A stretch of 64,000 nt of DNA from Prosthecobacter sp. (GCF_020439865.1 NZ_JAGRPF010000064.1:1-64000), one strand, 5' to 3'; numbered from the stretch's first letter, positions 15,496-24,456 are shown. Notes: generated by a model not told the origin, from the letters alone. Program-made: numbers and translations.

Positions 15496-15570
15496 TGGCG
15501 ACCCCTACGAGAATCGAACTCGTGTCGCATCCGTGAAAGGGATGTGTCCTAACCGCTAGACGAAGGGGTC
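15496..15570 (-). tRNA. tRNA-Glu (UUC anticodon)
   Basis: The minus strand folds into a full cloverleaf: acceptor GACCCCT pairing with AGGGGTC, D-arm GTCTAGCGGTTAGGAC, anticodon loop CTTTCAC with anticodon TTC, T-arm CGAGTTCGATTCTCG. Discriminator G and an encoded CCA complete the gene. Confidence 0.97.
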
Positions 15571-15914
15571 TTGTGCTCGGGTTGAGCGGGCGGGGATAGT
15601 GCTTTCAATGTGTGATTCCGCAAGAGAAAATTCATGCTGTTTGAAATTCATTTGTCGAGAAGCCTTGTGATGAGTGTCCACGATCGGCTTGATGCAGAAA
15701 TTTTCGCGCAGAAATCACCGCGGGTGACAAGGCATGGCCTCAGTGCTGCTGAGCAAGCATTTAGAAGAATGAAAACCCGTGAAAAAATCTTGAACTATCG
15801 GGCTTCAATATTTAACATCGGTTAATTAATGCAGATGTCGGAGTATTTGTTTATAAAAACTAGATTTTTCACACAGGCCTGCTACTTTGCTGAGTCGGGC
15901 CGCTTCATCCTCCG
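15571..15914. other. A+T-rich upstream region of the SPF-repeat gene
   Basis: 344 bases between tRNA-Glu and the large Pro/Ala-rich gene. A 63-codon plus-strand frame (15634-15825) is present but has no recognisable features and poor context. The A+T-rich run at about 15770-15880 (with TTTAACATCGGTTAATTAAT and TTGTTTATAAAAACTAG) is a likely promoter area for the three-gene module downstream; exact -35/-10 elements cannot be assigned. Confidence 0.5.
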
Positions 15915-18900
15915 ATGAGTTTTTCGTTCCGAAGTTTGTTCCAACGTGGCCCCGGTTCTGATGAACCAGGGCCAGGCACACCGCAACACTTCGCGAGGGC
16001 ACATCCTCAGGGCATGGCTGGCACGTCCTCCAACAGTCTCCCGCCCATGCAAGCCTCTCCCACATTGCAGCCTTCGTCTGGTCCCTCCCCTTTTCAAATC
16101 GGGGGCAACCCGTTGTTCAAAATCGCAGGCAATGAATCAACCAGCGCACCGCCGATCAATTCAGCCATGGGAATGTCCCCGTTCAGCGTCGCTGGAGCAA
16201 CGCCCACGAACGCCCCTCTCACGGTGGGGGATGTGATCAATCAACTGCCACCCGAAGTAGTTCGCGCCGGAGCCCTGCCTGCGGAGCAGCCCCTGTCCCT
16301 GCCTCCCGCCCTGCTGGAAAACGCCCTGCGCAGCGGTCAGGCGGCGCTGCCGGTGTTTGAGTTGTATCGTGTCTGTCCGGCGCTTTTCCAGGTGCCCATT
16401 TCCCCCCAGGATCCACGTCTGGTGGCGCTGCCAGCGACAAAACTTCCGGGACTGATTGCGCAGGCACGAGAGGGACAGTCTTCTGCTCCTGCTCCCGAAG
16501 CCCCCAGTTCCGCACCCTCCCCTTTCGCAATCTCTCAAAATGCAAAGCCGGCCGCCCCACCTGCCGCCTCGCCATTCCAGATGGCCCAGCCTGCGGCAGA
16601 ATCGACCGCCCCTCCTGCGCAGGCGTTCCCCATGAGTCCCTTTGCAGCCGCATCGCCCAGTTTTAGCTCTCCGGAGTCACCAGTGCCTGCTCCCTCTCCA
16701 TTTTCCATCCAATCGGCTCCCCCGGAAGCTCCTGCTGCCAGCCCATTTTCCATGGCGCAGCCTCCGCAGCAATCAGCCGCTCCGCCGCCCCCGCCGCCCC
16801 CGCCCGCATCGCCCTTCTCCTTGGGAGCGGGCGCCGATGGCTCACCGTTTGGCATCTCACAAAAGCCCACGTCCCCGGCTTCGCCACCTCCAACGGCATC
16901 CCCCTTCTCTCCAGCGACATTAGAAAGTCCGTCGCCATTTGCCGCGCCCGCGCCAGCCGCCCCAGTTCCGCCGCAGGAATCCATCTCGAGTTTGTTCACC
17001 CCCAAGTCGCAAGAACGAGCTCCAACTCCGACGGACATGCGCGAAGGCGCACCAGCCATGCCGTTTGGGTCACCCTTCGTGGCCGCAATGCAGGAGTCAG
17101 CCGCCCCGTCTGCACCCACGCCCGCATCTGGGTTCGCAGCCCCTCAGCAGCCTCCCATGCCCATCTCGTCGCCGCCTGTGGCTCAGGGCAGTGCATCATC
17201 GGCGTCAGGCATGGCAAAGTTGGGCTTTGCTGCGGTACTGAATGGCTACAGCATTGAAGAGCTTGGCTTCAACCCGGGAACGCTGCCGGCATGGATCACT
17301 ACGAGTGTTCCTGCGAGTGTCTTGAACGAACAGATTGCTTCTGGCAGCATCGTTCTGGAACTCGGCGCGCTGATTGACGGCGTGTCCGACATCGGCTTCC
17401 GCAACACGCTCTCCAGCGCAAAACGCGACTTCCGAGTGAAGCTCCCGCAGAATGAAGTCTTTCATTCGCTCACTAACATGTCGGCGACACCCGCCGCACA
17501 GACTCCTTTGGGAAGCCCCCCCCCTGCCGACTCGACCCCGCGTCAGGTCGCACCGCAGAACAACGCTTTCGTCATTCAACCTGGAGCCGCTGCAGGTCAG
17601 GTCAGCAGGCTGGAACCATCTCCTGCGGCCATCTTCACCGCACCCGCAGCGCCGACCAGCGTTCCTTCGCCCCCCCCCCCCCAACCGCCGCAAAGCCCGC
17701 TCTCGGTATTCGCTTCTCCCGCCATCGCGAAGGCGGAGCCTCCGGCACAGGCCGCTACTTCCTCTCCGCTGGCACCACTGTCTGGCATCGCGTTGAATCC
17801 GTTTGCTCAAATGCAGCCGGCTGAAGCTCCGTCGCCTGCGCCTGCATTTGTTTCTGCAACGCCGACGGAGGCACCATCGCCATTCGCGTTCACGCCTCCG
17901 TCTGCCATCGAACCGCCAAGGCCGCAGCCATCGCCAGTGACGCAGTCTCTATTCTCCGCTGCGGGGCAGCCTGCCACGCCGCAGTCTGCGCCAATGCAAC
18001 CGATCGCAGGAGCGTTTCAACCCTTTGGAGCACAACCTCCGGCCGGTGTCGGCCAGCCTTCATCTCCGTTGGCACCAACCTCGAAGCCCTTTGATCCGTT
18101 TGCCTCGTCGTCCACGGATTCGCAGCAGCAGCAAAGAGCTCCAATGGAAGCCGGCCTCAGCAGCGCCCAGCTGCTGGGACAGACCCCGTCTCAGCCATCC
18201 ACCTCCTTCCCACAGGCTCCTGAGATCAAGCCATTCGCGAGCGCGCCGCCTCCCGCTGAACGTCCGCTGTTTCAGCCCACGCCGTCGTTTGCTCCCGCTC
18301 TGGAGGAAATCCCTTCGTTTGCACCTCCTTCCCCTGCCAACAAGCCGGCCACTCGCAGCCTGTTCGGTGCACAGACTCCCGTTGCCCCTGCTTTTGCCGA
18401 GCCGGCACCGCAGCCCAAGCCTGAACCAAGGCAAGTTGCACCAGCCCCTGCGCCAGCGTCCCAGGCTGCGCCTCCGGTGAAAATGGCGGCCGTGAAGCAT
18501 TCCTTCCTTGGCCTGGCTCCGCTCGATACTCAGACCGATCAGCTCCTGCTGCGTGCGCTGCTTGGCACTGAAGAAAACCTAACCGCTCCTCGTGTCGCAG
18601 AGCTTCTGGCCCTGCAGCCAGGTCTCAGCGCCTGTGTCTGCCTGCATGGCTCTCATGTGCTCAGCCATGCCAATTCATCCAAACCGGACGCCACAGAATT
18701 CCAGCGCCAGGCACCCGACATCGCCCGCCAGTTGCGCGGACTCGCCCCGTTGATCGGCATCGACGGCGCCGAAACGTTCACACTCAACGCCGGCGGCCGT
18801 CTGCTCACCTTCTGCTTTCCTGGAGAAACCATCGTCGGGGTCTTGCACGACGAAGAGCCCTCCAACGGTCTGCGTGACAAGATCACCCTCATCTCCCGCG

Positions 18901-18923
18901 AACTCGCCCGGATGCTCGGATGA
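15915..18923 (+). CDS. Giant Pro/Ala-rich SPF-repeat protein with C-terminal roadblock-like domain
   Basis: A 1002-residue protein that is mostly disordered: Pro, Ala, Ser and Gln dominate, and the tripeptide SPF occurs 13 times, often as SPF(A/S/Q)xxQ, with further NPF, KPF, DPF and QPF variants. Two ordered islands, about 103-183 and 433-520, share a pattern (S-(L/V)-P-A-x-L-x-E/Q-x-L/I-x-S-G) and look like two copies of one small domain. The C-terminal ~145 residues (from about 856) contain a folded region ending FCFPGETIVGVLHDEEPSNG and a terminal amphipathic helix, which looks like a divergent roadblock/LC7 domain. No signal peptide. It precedes an MglA-like GTPase and a roadblock gene by 61 bases, so a scaffold or effector for that switch is inferred. 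Confidence 0.75.
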   Translation: MSFSFRSLFQRGPGSDEPGPGTPQHFARAHPQGMAGTSSNSLPPMQASPTLQPSSGPSPFQIGGNPLFKIAGNESTSAPPINSAMGMSPFSVAGATPTNAPLTVGDVINQLPPEVVRAGALPAEQPLSLPPALLENALRSGQAALPVFELYRVCPALFQVPISPQDPRLVALPATKLPGLIAQAREGQSSAPAPEAPSSAPSPFAISQNAKPAAPPAASPFQMAQPAAESTAPPAQAFPMSPFAAASPSFSSPESPVPAPSPFSIQSAPPEAPAASPFSMAQPPQQSAAPPPPPPPPASPFSLGAGADGSPFGISQKPTSPASPPPTASPFSPATLESPSPFAAPAPAAPVPPQESISSLFTPKSQERAPTPTDMREGAPAMPFGSPFVAAMQESAAPSAPTPASGFAAPQQPPMPISSPPVAQGSASSASGMAKLGFAAVLNGYSIEELGFNPGTLPAWITTSVPASVLNEQIASGSIVLELGALIDGVSDIGFRNTLSSAKRDFRVKLPQNEVFHSLTNMSATPAAQTPLGSPPPADSTPRQVAPQNNAFVIQPGAAAGQVSRLEPSPAAIFTAPAAPTSVPSPPPPQPPQSPLSVFASPAIAKAEPPAQAATSSPLAPLSGIALNPFAQMQPAEAPSPAPAFVSATPTEAPSPFAFTPPSAIEPPRPQPSPVTQSLFSAAGQPATPQSAPMQPIAGAFQPFGAQPPAGVGQPSSPLAPTSKPFDPFASSSTDSQQQQRAPMEAGLSSAQLLGQTPSQPSTSFPQAPEIKPFASAPPPAERPLFQPTPSFAPALEEIPSFAPPSPANKPATRSLFGAQTPVAPAFAEPAPQPKPEPRQVAPAPAPASQAAPPVKMAAVKHSFLGLAPLDTQTDQLLLRALLGTEENLTAPRVAELLALQPGLSACVCLHGSHVLSHANSSKPDATEFQRQAPDIARQLRGLAPLIGIDGAETFTLNAGGRLLTFCFPGETIVGVLHDEEPSNGLRDKITLISRELARMLG
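17670..17682 (+). repeat. C13 homopolymer inside the SPF-repeat gene
   Basis: Thirteen consecutive C encode part of a Ser plus four prolines near residue 585. Slippage by one or two bases would shift the frame and remove the C-terminal roadblock-like domain. A second run of nine C lies at 17516-17524. Confidence 0.9.
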
Positions 18924-18984
18924 AGCATGCCTCGGCATGGTTCGTTCGTCAGTCGTCAACCGGGATTAGTCCCTTCCATTTACC

Positions 18985-19626
18985 ATGCCCAGCATCAATC
19001 ACGATGACCATACCGTCAGCTTCAAGATCGTCTATTGCGGCACTCCGCTGAGCGGCAAGACTTCCAACCTCCAGCAGATCCACGCCAAGCTTGATCCGAA
19101 CGGGTGCAGTGATCTTGTCTCGCTTTCAACGGCGCAGGACCGCACCCTGTTCTTTGACTTCCTCGCGATCGAAGCGGATGCCCTTCCCGGCTATAAAACC
19201 ACCTTCCATCTCTACACCGTTCCCGGACAGGTCACCTACAATGCCACCCTGCAGCTCGTCTTGAGACAAGCCGACGGCGTCGTCTTCGTCGCCGACTCGC
19301 AGATGGACCGCCAGCGTGACAATCTGCAGTCGTTGCAAAGCCTCGAGGCAAATCTGCGAATGAACGGGAGTTCGATCGATCGCTTGCCCATCGTTCTGCA
19401 ATACAACAAGCGTGACCTGCCAAACGCCGCTCCTGTCGAGTATCTCGAATACCTCTTCAACAACCGTCCCACGCCCTTCCTCAGCTTCGAATCCGACGCC
19501 CGCACCGGCCGCAACGTCCTCGCCACGCTCAACGCCATCTCGCAGGCCGTACTTCATCAGTTCCGTCTCCGCACTTCGCCCGAGGACGCTCCGAACGAAC
19601 TGCCCACTGAGGCGCTCGCAGCCTGA
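18985..19626 (+). CDS. MglA-like small Ras-superfamily GTPase
   Basis: A 213-residue GTPase of the bacterial MglA group. The P-loop is CGTPLSGKTSN (Lys25, Thr26). The switch region has the MglA-type YTVPGQVTYN in which the usual Asp of DxxG is replaced, and the base-specificity motif is NKRDLP. The chain FDFLAIEADALPGYKTTFHLYTVPGQ is very typical of MglA. In Myxococcus MglA with the roadblock protein MglB sets cell polarity and motility. The next gene is a roadblock protein 11 bases downstream, so this is a GTPase/GAP-like pair, here joined to a large SPF-rich protein gene. Confidence 0.9.
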   Translation: MPSINHDDHTVSFKIVYCGTPLSGKTSNLQQIHAKLDPNGCSDLVSLSTAQDRTLFFDFLAIEADALPGYKTTFHLYTVPGQVTYNATLQLVLRQADGVVFVADSQMDRQRDNLQSLQSLEANLRMNGSSIDRLPIVLQYNKRDLPNAAPVEYLEYLFNNRPTPFLSFESDARTGRNVLATLNAISQAVLHQFRLRTSPEDAPNELPTEALAA

Positions 19627-19637
19627 ACAATTCCCCC

Positions 19638-20036
19638 ATGAATCTCAGTCAAATCAAATCGATCCCCGGCGTTCTTCAGGCCGCCATCGCCGACGACGCC
19701 GGACGCCTTCTCGACTGCATCGGCGATGTCGAACCGCCTACTGCCGCCGTTTTGGTTCTCGCCCATGCCACCCTTTCCGCCGCGGCCGAACTCGGTCGCC
19801 GCTCAGGCAGCGGAGATTGTTTGGAAATCATCCAACAGCACGAAGGCGGTGCCATCTATCTTCATGGCATGCCGCAGCGTCGCGTTCTTCTCGTGCGCTG
19901 CCAAAACATCGACGCCATACCTTTCGTGCGTGCGGCCAGCCAGAATCTCGCCAAGCCCATCACGACTCGCATCCGCCCGGTCTCCACGCCCTCGCATGAT
20001 CTCGCCGACGCCCTCCACGCCGAACCGGCCTGGTAA
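19638..20036 (+). CDS. Roadblock/LC7 domain protein (MglB-like)
   Basis: A 132-residue protein starting LSQIKSIPGVLQAAIADDAGRLLDC, which is the roadblock beta-hairpin/helix opening, followed by the long central helix (AAVLVLAHATLSAAAELGRR) and the strands EGGAIYLHGM and RVLLVRCQN. It is short and single-domain, as for MglB homodimers that bind and regulate MglA GTPases. It is in operon with the GTPase. A Pro/Asp-rich tail follows the fold. Role inferred: regulator or GAP partner of the adjacent GTPase. Confidence 0.85.
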   Translation: MNLSQIKSIPGVLQAAIADDAGRLLDCIGDVEPPTAAVLVLAHATLSAAAELGRRSGSGDCLEIIQQHEGGAIYLHGMPQRRVLLVRCQNIDAIPFVRAASQNLAKPITTRIRPVSTPSHDLADALHAEPAW

Positions 20037-20071
20037 CACGAGCGCTCTGATCTCATCCCACAGATGACGGA

Positions 20072-21064
20072 TTGAAAACTCCGTGCCCCCATGTCTTCTG
20101 TGGTGGTCCAACACTTTCTTCCGTGCATTCCGCAGGCATCGTTTTCCTCCTCTGCATCTGCGCCCTTCCGGCGCAGGCCTTGGAGCGCTTTGATTTTTCC
20201 GCGCCACTCATGGCCACCACTTTTCGCATCAGCCTGCACGCGGAATCCAAAGAGCAGGCGGAAGCCGCCGCCGATGCCGCCTTCAAGCGCATCGCCGCTC
20301 TCAATGCCGTCTGCTCCGACTATGAGCCCAACAGCGAGCTCATGCGACTCGTCAACACGGGCCCCCACCTCCCCTTCCGAGCCAGTGACGATCTCTTCAC
20401 CATCATCACCCGCGCTCTCGAACTCTCACGCCTCACTGATGGCGCCTTCGACATCACCTGTGGCAATCTCTCCCACCTCTGGCGCCGCACCCGCCGCCTG
20501 AAAAAACTCCCGCCTGCCGACCGCCTCCAGCAGGCCCTCGCCGCCACCGACTGGCGCGCCGTGCAGCTCGATGCCAACGCGCACACCATCACTCTCCTCA
20601 AGCCCGGCATGCTCCTCGATCTCGGCGGTATCGCCAAAGGTTACGCCGCAGATGCCGCCCTGCGCGTCCTGCGAGATCTCGGCCTCGCCCGCGCCCTCGT
20701 CATCGCCGGCGGAGACATTGCCATCGGTGACCCTCCGCCCGGCACCGACGCCTGGGACATCAAGCTCCGTCAGTTCACCAAACCCTCGCCCGAGGAAGAC
20801 CTCGTCACGGTTCGTCTCCACAACTGCGCCGTCTCAACTTCGGGTGACCTCTACCAATTCACCGAGATCGATGGTGTGCGCTACTCGCACATCGTCTCAC
20901 CCAAAACCGGTCTCGGCCTCACCGAGCGTATCGCCTGCTCCGTCATCGCCCCCGACGCCACCACCAGTGATGCGCTCGCGACAGCCATGTGCGTGATGGG
21001 AAAAAAACGCGGCACTGATGTGGCTGCGCAAATCCAAGGCGTCACTGCCCGATTTGCTCCGTGA
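20072..21064 (+). CDS. apbE: FAD:protein FMN transferase
   Basis: An ApbE-family protein of about 313-330 residues. Motifs in order: LMATTFRISLHAE at the N-terminus, DYEPNSELMRLV, DGAFDITCGNLSHLWR, LDLGGIAKGYAAD, VIAGGDI and YSHIVSPKTGLGL, covering the flavin and Mg2+ sites. ApbE transfers FMN from FAD to a threonine of target proteins in the periplasm. The TTG at 20072 gives a long N-terminus; a GTG at 20123 begins a better signal sequence (VHSAGIVFLLCICALPAQA). The gene ends by overlapping the convergent neighbour by 23 bases. No RnfG/NqrC target is seen nearby. Confidence 0.92.
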   Translation: MKTPCPHVFCGGPTLSSVHSAGIVFLLCICALPAQALERFDFSAPLMATTFRISLHAESKEQAEAAADAAFKRIAALNAVCSDYEPNSELMRLVNTGPHLPFRASDDLFTIITRALELSRLTDGAFDITCGNLSHLWRRTRRLKKLPPADRLQQALAATDWRAVQLDANAHTITLLKPGMLLDLGGIAKGYAADAALRVLRDLGLARALVIAGGDIAIGDPPPGTDAWDIKLRQFTKPSPEEDLVTVRLHNCAVSTSGDLYQFTEIDGVRYSHIVSPKTGLGLTERIACSVIAPDATTSDALATAMCVMGKKRGTDVAAQIQGVTARFAP

Positions 21065-22226
21065 CATCACGTGCAATGAGAGTGCCTTTGAAGAGCTCCA
21101 GCGCGTTCAGCGGAATCAGGCGAACTTCCTCGGGCAGTCCGTGATCCGCAGGCGGTTCCGATTCCACCAAGATGCGAAAGCGGCGCAATCCCGCGGCATT
21201 GAGCCTGTGATGTTCGCGCTGGAGATTCTCGACGGTCAGCGGGAGATGTTTGGGAAAGACCCACAGAGCCGAGAATCCGTCATGGTCATGGTGAATGAGC
21301 GAGGTGTGACTCAGAAAATCCGCCACCGGCCCCACCAGACGGTTCCACCGAAGCAGTTGAACGTAGTTCATCGAGACCAACCCCTGGTGTAAATAGAGTG
21401 CATCAGCCCACTTGCTCTTGTAGCGGAAGACCCCGTCGTGCAACGACGGACGACTGCCGCCCATTCGGATCTCACTGCAGTGAAGCTTTTGTGCCTGCAA
21501 GATTCGATGCACGTAGAGACCGGACAAAGCCCCTTCACGAAGCAGTTCGTCCCTCCCGTCCAGCACTCCATTCACCACGGCCGTCATTTGCTTCCCGCTC
21601 ACGGTGATCAGGTCACCAGAAATCCGGTCTCCCCTCTGTTTCATCCAAAGGATCATGCCTTGCTTGAGCACAAGGCGCAGGATCCACCGGGGATTGAGGT
21701 TCGCAGCCTCGCCTAGACGCCTCTCAAGATGTGGAACATAAAACCTGTCATAGAAGAGGTCGAAGTCTTCATCAGAGCGGCTGAGTTCAGCCTCCAGCCC
21801 CTTGGTCCGAACTCGGCGGATGTCGTTCATGGCGTCGCCATGTGATCGCGCAAAGGACCACAAGTCATCGGGAACACCCATGGAACTCCCAACCCACATG
21901 GGCACCGTGAGCCATCCCTTGCTCAAAAACAAACGAGAGGAGATGCGGTCGATCGCGGCCACAGTCAGGTCCGCCTCCTGCTGCCAGGAGTCCAGCAACA
22001 CCTGAAGCCTCCAGACGGGAACACTAACCGTCCTGAGAGTCTCCGGTCTGTCTGCAAAAAAGCGTCCGGTGATGAAGCCCGTCCGGCGGGCCCGTCCGGC
22101 AGACAACAGCACCACCTCCCCGCCGGAAACGCGATCACGCCCGCGCAGCAGGCTCACCGGAACACGCCAGTCGAGAAACGGCAGAGCCGTCCTGACCGCA
22201 GCGCGCAGCAGACTTCTGGGGATCAT
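21042..22226 (-). CDS. Hypothetical GNAT-like protein, 394 aa
   Basis: The ATG at 22226 (MIPRSLLRAAVRTALPF) is preferred over an upstream TTG. The C-terminal half has the pattern of GNAT_6/FemAB-like acyltransferases: ISGDLITVSGKQMTAVVNGVLDG strands and LHCSEIRMGGSRPSLHDGVFRYKSKWA, followed by a beta-rich end. The middle (FARSHGDAMNDIRRVRTKGLEAEL) matches the substrate-binding region of such proteins. No signal peptide. Substrate and partner unknown. Its last 23 bases overlap apbE tail-to-tail. Confidence 0.6.
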   Translation of the reverse strand: MIPRSLLRAAVRTALPFLDWRVPVSLLRGRDRVSGGEVVLLSAGRARRTGFITGRFFADRPETLRTVSVPVWRLQVLLDSWQQEADLTVAAIDRISSRLFLSKGWLTVPMWVGSSMGVPDDLWSFARSHGDAMNDIRRVRTKGLEAELSRSDEDFDLFYDRFYVPHLERRLGEAANLNPRWILRLVLKQGMILWMKQRGDRISGDLITVSGKQMTAVVNGVLDGRDELLREGALSGLYVHRILQAQKLHCSEIRMGGSRPSLHDGVFRYKSKWADALYLHQGLVSMNYVQLLRWNRLVGPVADFLSHTSLIHHDHDGFSALWVFPKHLPLTVENLQREHHRLNAAGLRRFRILVESEPPADHGLPEEVRLIPLNALELFKGTLIARDVTEQIGQ

Positions 22227-22268
22227 GCCACACTTTGCCAGCAAGAAGACGCGTTGCTCGAATATTTC

Positions 22269-23312
22269 TCAAGGGTACTCCAACAGCGCCTTGATCACCT
22301 TGCGCTCGCTCACCGCCTGAAATGCATCAGCGATGCGATCCAGAGGAAAACGATGCGTGATGAAGTCGGCGGAGGTGAGTTTGCCCTCACGGATCCACTG
22401 GCAGAGAGCGGCCTGCGATTCCTTCTCGTAGCGTCGTGTGGGCCACTGGTGGACGAAGAGGTTGAAATTGAAATCCGCCTTCGATTTGTCGATGTGCAGC
22501 ACGCCATGCGTCAGCACGCCGTAGATGCAGTGCGATCCACCTCGGCGCAGCAGCGGCAGCCCCTTGTGCACGATGTCGGGATGCCCCACGGCATCGATGA
22601 CGGCATCAAGCTTTCTCCCGCGAATGCTGGCGAGTTCACCGATCTCCACATCACCCGGTGCAAAGGCCGCATTGGCCCCAAAGGCGAGCGCTCTGTCCTG
22701 CTTGTCAGGATGACGATCGACGATGCCGATCCAGCCAAGTCCGAACAACCGCCCAAGCTTCACGAAGCTCAAACCAACCGGCCCCGCACCGAAGATGAGC
22801 ACGTCGTCGCCAGGCTGAAGATGGAAATCACGAAACGCTCCCAAAACCTCGCGCCAAGTGCACAGCAGTACGGCTTGTTCGGGTGGAATATCGGCATCGA
22901 CACGGGTTTGAATCTCGAACACCTCGACCCAGCCATGAGCTTCGTCCGCCACCCCGTCGGCAACCATTGCATCGTGGTCATTCGCCAGCGTAAACTCGCC
23001 AAATCCGCCCCAGCCTGAATCCACGCCCTCTTGCTGCAGATCAAAGACCAGTCCGCCGACGACGCGGTCTCCCGCCTTGAAGTTTTTCACCTTCTCACCG
23101 ATCTCCACGACGATGCCCACGCTCTCGTGTCCGAGAGCGAAAGGAAACTTGTCCTCCATGCCGGGGAACTTGCCGGCGAGCAATTCGGAGTCCGTGCGGT
23201 TGCAAAGGCAGGCGCACTCCGTGCGCACCAGCGCCTGATACGGCCCCGTTTTCGGCTTCGGCGTGTCGAGGATGGCGAGTTCTCCGGGTGAGATGGCTAT
23301 GACAGACTTCAT
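22269..23312 (-). CDS. Zinc-dependent alcohol dehydrogenase family protein (MDR)
   Basis: A 347-residue medium-chain dehydrogenase with start at ATG 23312 (MKSVIAIS); a GTG 6 codons earlier is possible. The catalytic-zinc region is CACLCNRTDSELLAGKFPGMEDKFPFALGHESVGIVVEIG, and NAD binding uses VLIFGAGPVGLSFVKLGRLFG. The four-cysteine structural zinc loop is not visible, so this is not a classic yeast-type ADH. The C-terminal end (VSERKVIKALLEYP) is that of the threonine/sorbitol dehydrogenase group. Substrate is likely a sugar or polyol but not determined. Confidence 0.85.
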   Translation of the reverse strand: MKSVIAISPGELAILDTPKPKTGPYQALVRTECACLCNRTDSELLAGKFPGMEDKFPFALGHESVGIVVEIGEKVKNFKAGDRVVGGLVFDLQQEGVDSGWGGFGEFTLANDHDAMVADGVADEAHGWVEVFEIQTRVDADIPPEQAVLLCTWREVLGAFRDFHLQPGDDVLIFGAGPVGLSFVKLGRLFGLGWIGIVDRHPDKQDRALAFGANAAFAPGDVEIGELASIRGRKLDAVIDAVGHPDIVHKGLPLLRRGGSHCIYGVLTHGVLHIDKSKADFNFNLFVHQWPTRRYEKESQAALCQWIREGKLTSADFITHRFPLDRIADAFQAVSERKVIKALLEYP

Positions 23313-23417
23313 GGGCGGCGCATCGAACACGCGCGCTGAAGGAGTGCAAGCAATGAGATGTCATTCGCCATTTCCGCGCTGGAATCCTGCACGTTTCGTG
23401 CTTTGAAAGTGCCGTCC

Positions 23418-24317
23418 ATGCTCCGCACGCTTTTCGAATATCTGCTCTGGCCGCTGATCCTCACCGCCGCCCTGATTCCAACGGGAATCGGCATCGCGAG
23501 CGGCCACGGCCCGCTGGCCTTCAACATCTGTTACTTCAGCCTCGCAGCGCTTCTGTATGTGCTGGAGCGCGTGTTCCCCCACGAAGAAAGCTGGCTGCAC
23601 TCGGACGGGCAGGAGATCCCGGACTTTGCGCACACGGCTTTCACCAAGTCGTTCGTGCAACTGCTGGTTGTCTCGATGACCTGGCTCGGCCTCGCCAGCG
23701 TGGTCGGCGGAGATCAGGGCACCGGTTATTGGCCGAATCACTGGCCGATGTTTTTCCAGGTCGTGCTGGGTCTCGTTATCGCCGAGTTTGGGCTCTACTG
23801 GGCGCATCGAATCGCTCATGAATGGATGCCGCTGTGGTGGTTCCACGCGGTTCATCACAGCTCTAGGAAGCTGTGGTTCTTCAACACGGGACGCTTTCAC
23901 ATCATCGACACGCTCAAGAGCATGATTTTTTCGGCGCCTCTTCTCGCTCTGGCCGGCGCGCCCAAGGATGTCGTGCTCTGGTTCGGTGCCATCACCGCCT
24001 ACATCGGCTTCCTCACACACGCCAACATCCGCATGCGCTTTGGCTGGCTCAATTACATCTTCAACACCCCCGCCCTCCACCGCTGGCATCACTCGATGGA
24101 CCTTCGCGAAGGCAACAAGAACTACGGCGAGAACTTGATCCTATGGGATCTCATCTTCGGAACCTTCTACGACGACGTGAACCGCCGCCCGCCCGCGGAA
24201 ATCGGCATCAACGCGGCGATGCCCAAATCCTTCTGGGGTCAGATCGTCGAACCCTTCCGCTGGAACAAGTTCCAGGCCGACGCCAAGGAAGGCAAAGCTA
24301 AGCACGAGCTCTTGTGA
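23418..24317 (+). CDS. Sterol desaturase / fatty acid hydroxylase family protein
   Basis: A 299-residue integral membrane di-iron enzyme. Histidine clusters HRIAHE, HAVHHSS and HRWHHS, with NSRH-type spacing, form the di-iron ligands. There are four predicted membrane segments (for example MLRTLFEYLLWPLILTAALIP and LLVVSMTWLGLASVVG). ATG 23418 is chosen because it gives a normal first membrane helix; an in-frame ATG 60 bases upstream only adds a polar stretch. It is divergent from the dehydrogenase. Likely role: hydroxylation or desaturation of a lipid chain. Confidence 0.9.
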   Translation: MLRTLFEYLLWPLILTAALIPTGIGIASGHGPLAFNICYFSLAALLYVLERVFPHEESWLHSDGQEIPDFAHTAFTKSFVQLLVVSMTWLGLASVVGGDQGTGYWPNHWPMFFQVVLGLVIAEFGLYWAHRIAHEWMPLWWFHAVHHSSRKLWFFNTGRFHIIDTLKSMIFSAPLLALAGAPKDVVLWFGAITAYIGFLTHANIRMRFGWLNYIFNTPALHRWHHSMDLREGNKNYGENLILWDLIFGTFYDDVNRRPPAEIGINAAMPKSFWGQIVEPFRWNKFQADAKEGKAKHELL

Positions 24318-24381
24318 GGATCGCCCGGAAAACGACTTGCCGCATTCCGTGGTGCATGCGAAGCATCGGCCCCGCGACAGC

Positions 24382-24456
24382 GCGCCCGTAGTTCAACGGA
24401 TAGAATGGTGGTCTCCGAAGCCGCAGATTCAGGTTCGATTCCTGACGGGCGCACCA
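24382..24456 (+). tRNA. tRNA-Arg (CCG anticodon)
   Basis: Cloverleaf with acceptor GCGCCCG/CGGGCGC, D-arm GTTCAACGGATAGAAT, anticodon arm GTGGT CTCCGAA GCCGC (anticodon CCG), T-arm TCAGGTTCGATTCCTGA, discriminator A and encoded CCA. Confidence 0.97.

Noticed and set aside
15634..15825. 63-codon plus-strand ORF before the SPF-repeat gene
   Set aside because: No recognisable features or ribosome site; it lies in A+T-rich promoter-like sequence and is more likely chance.
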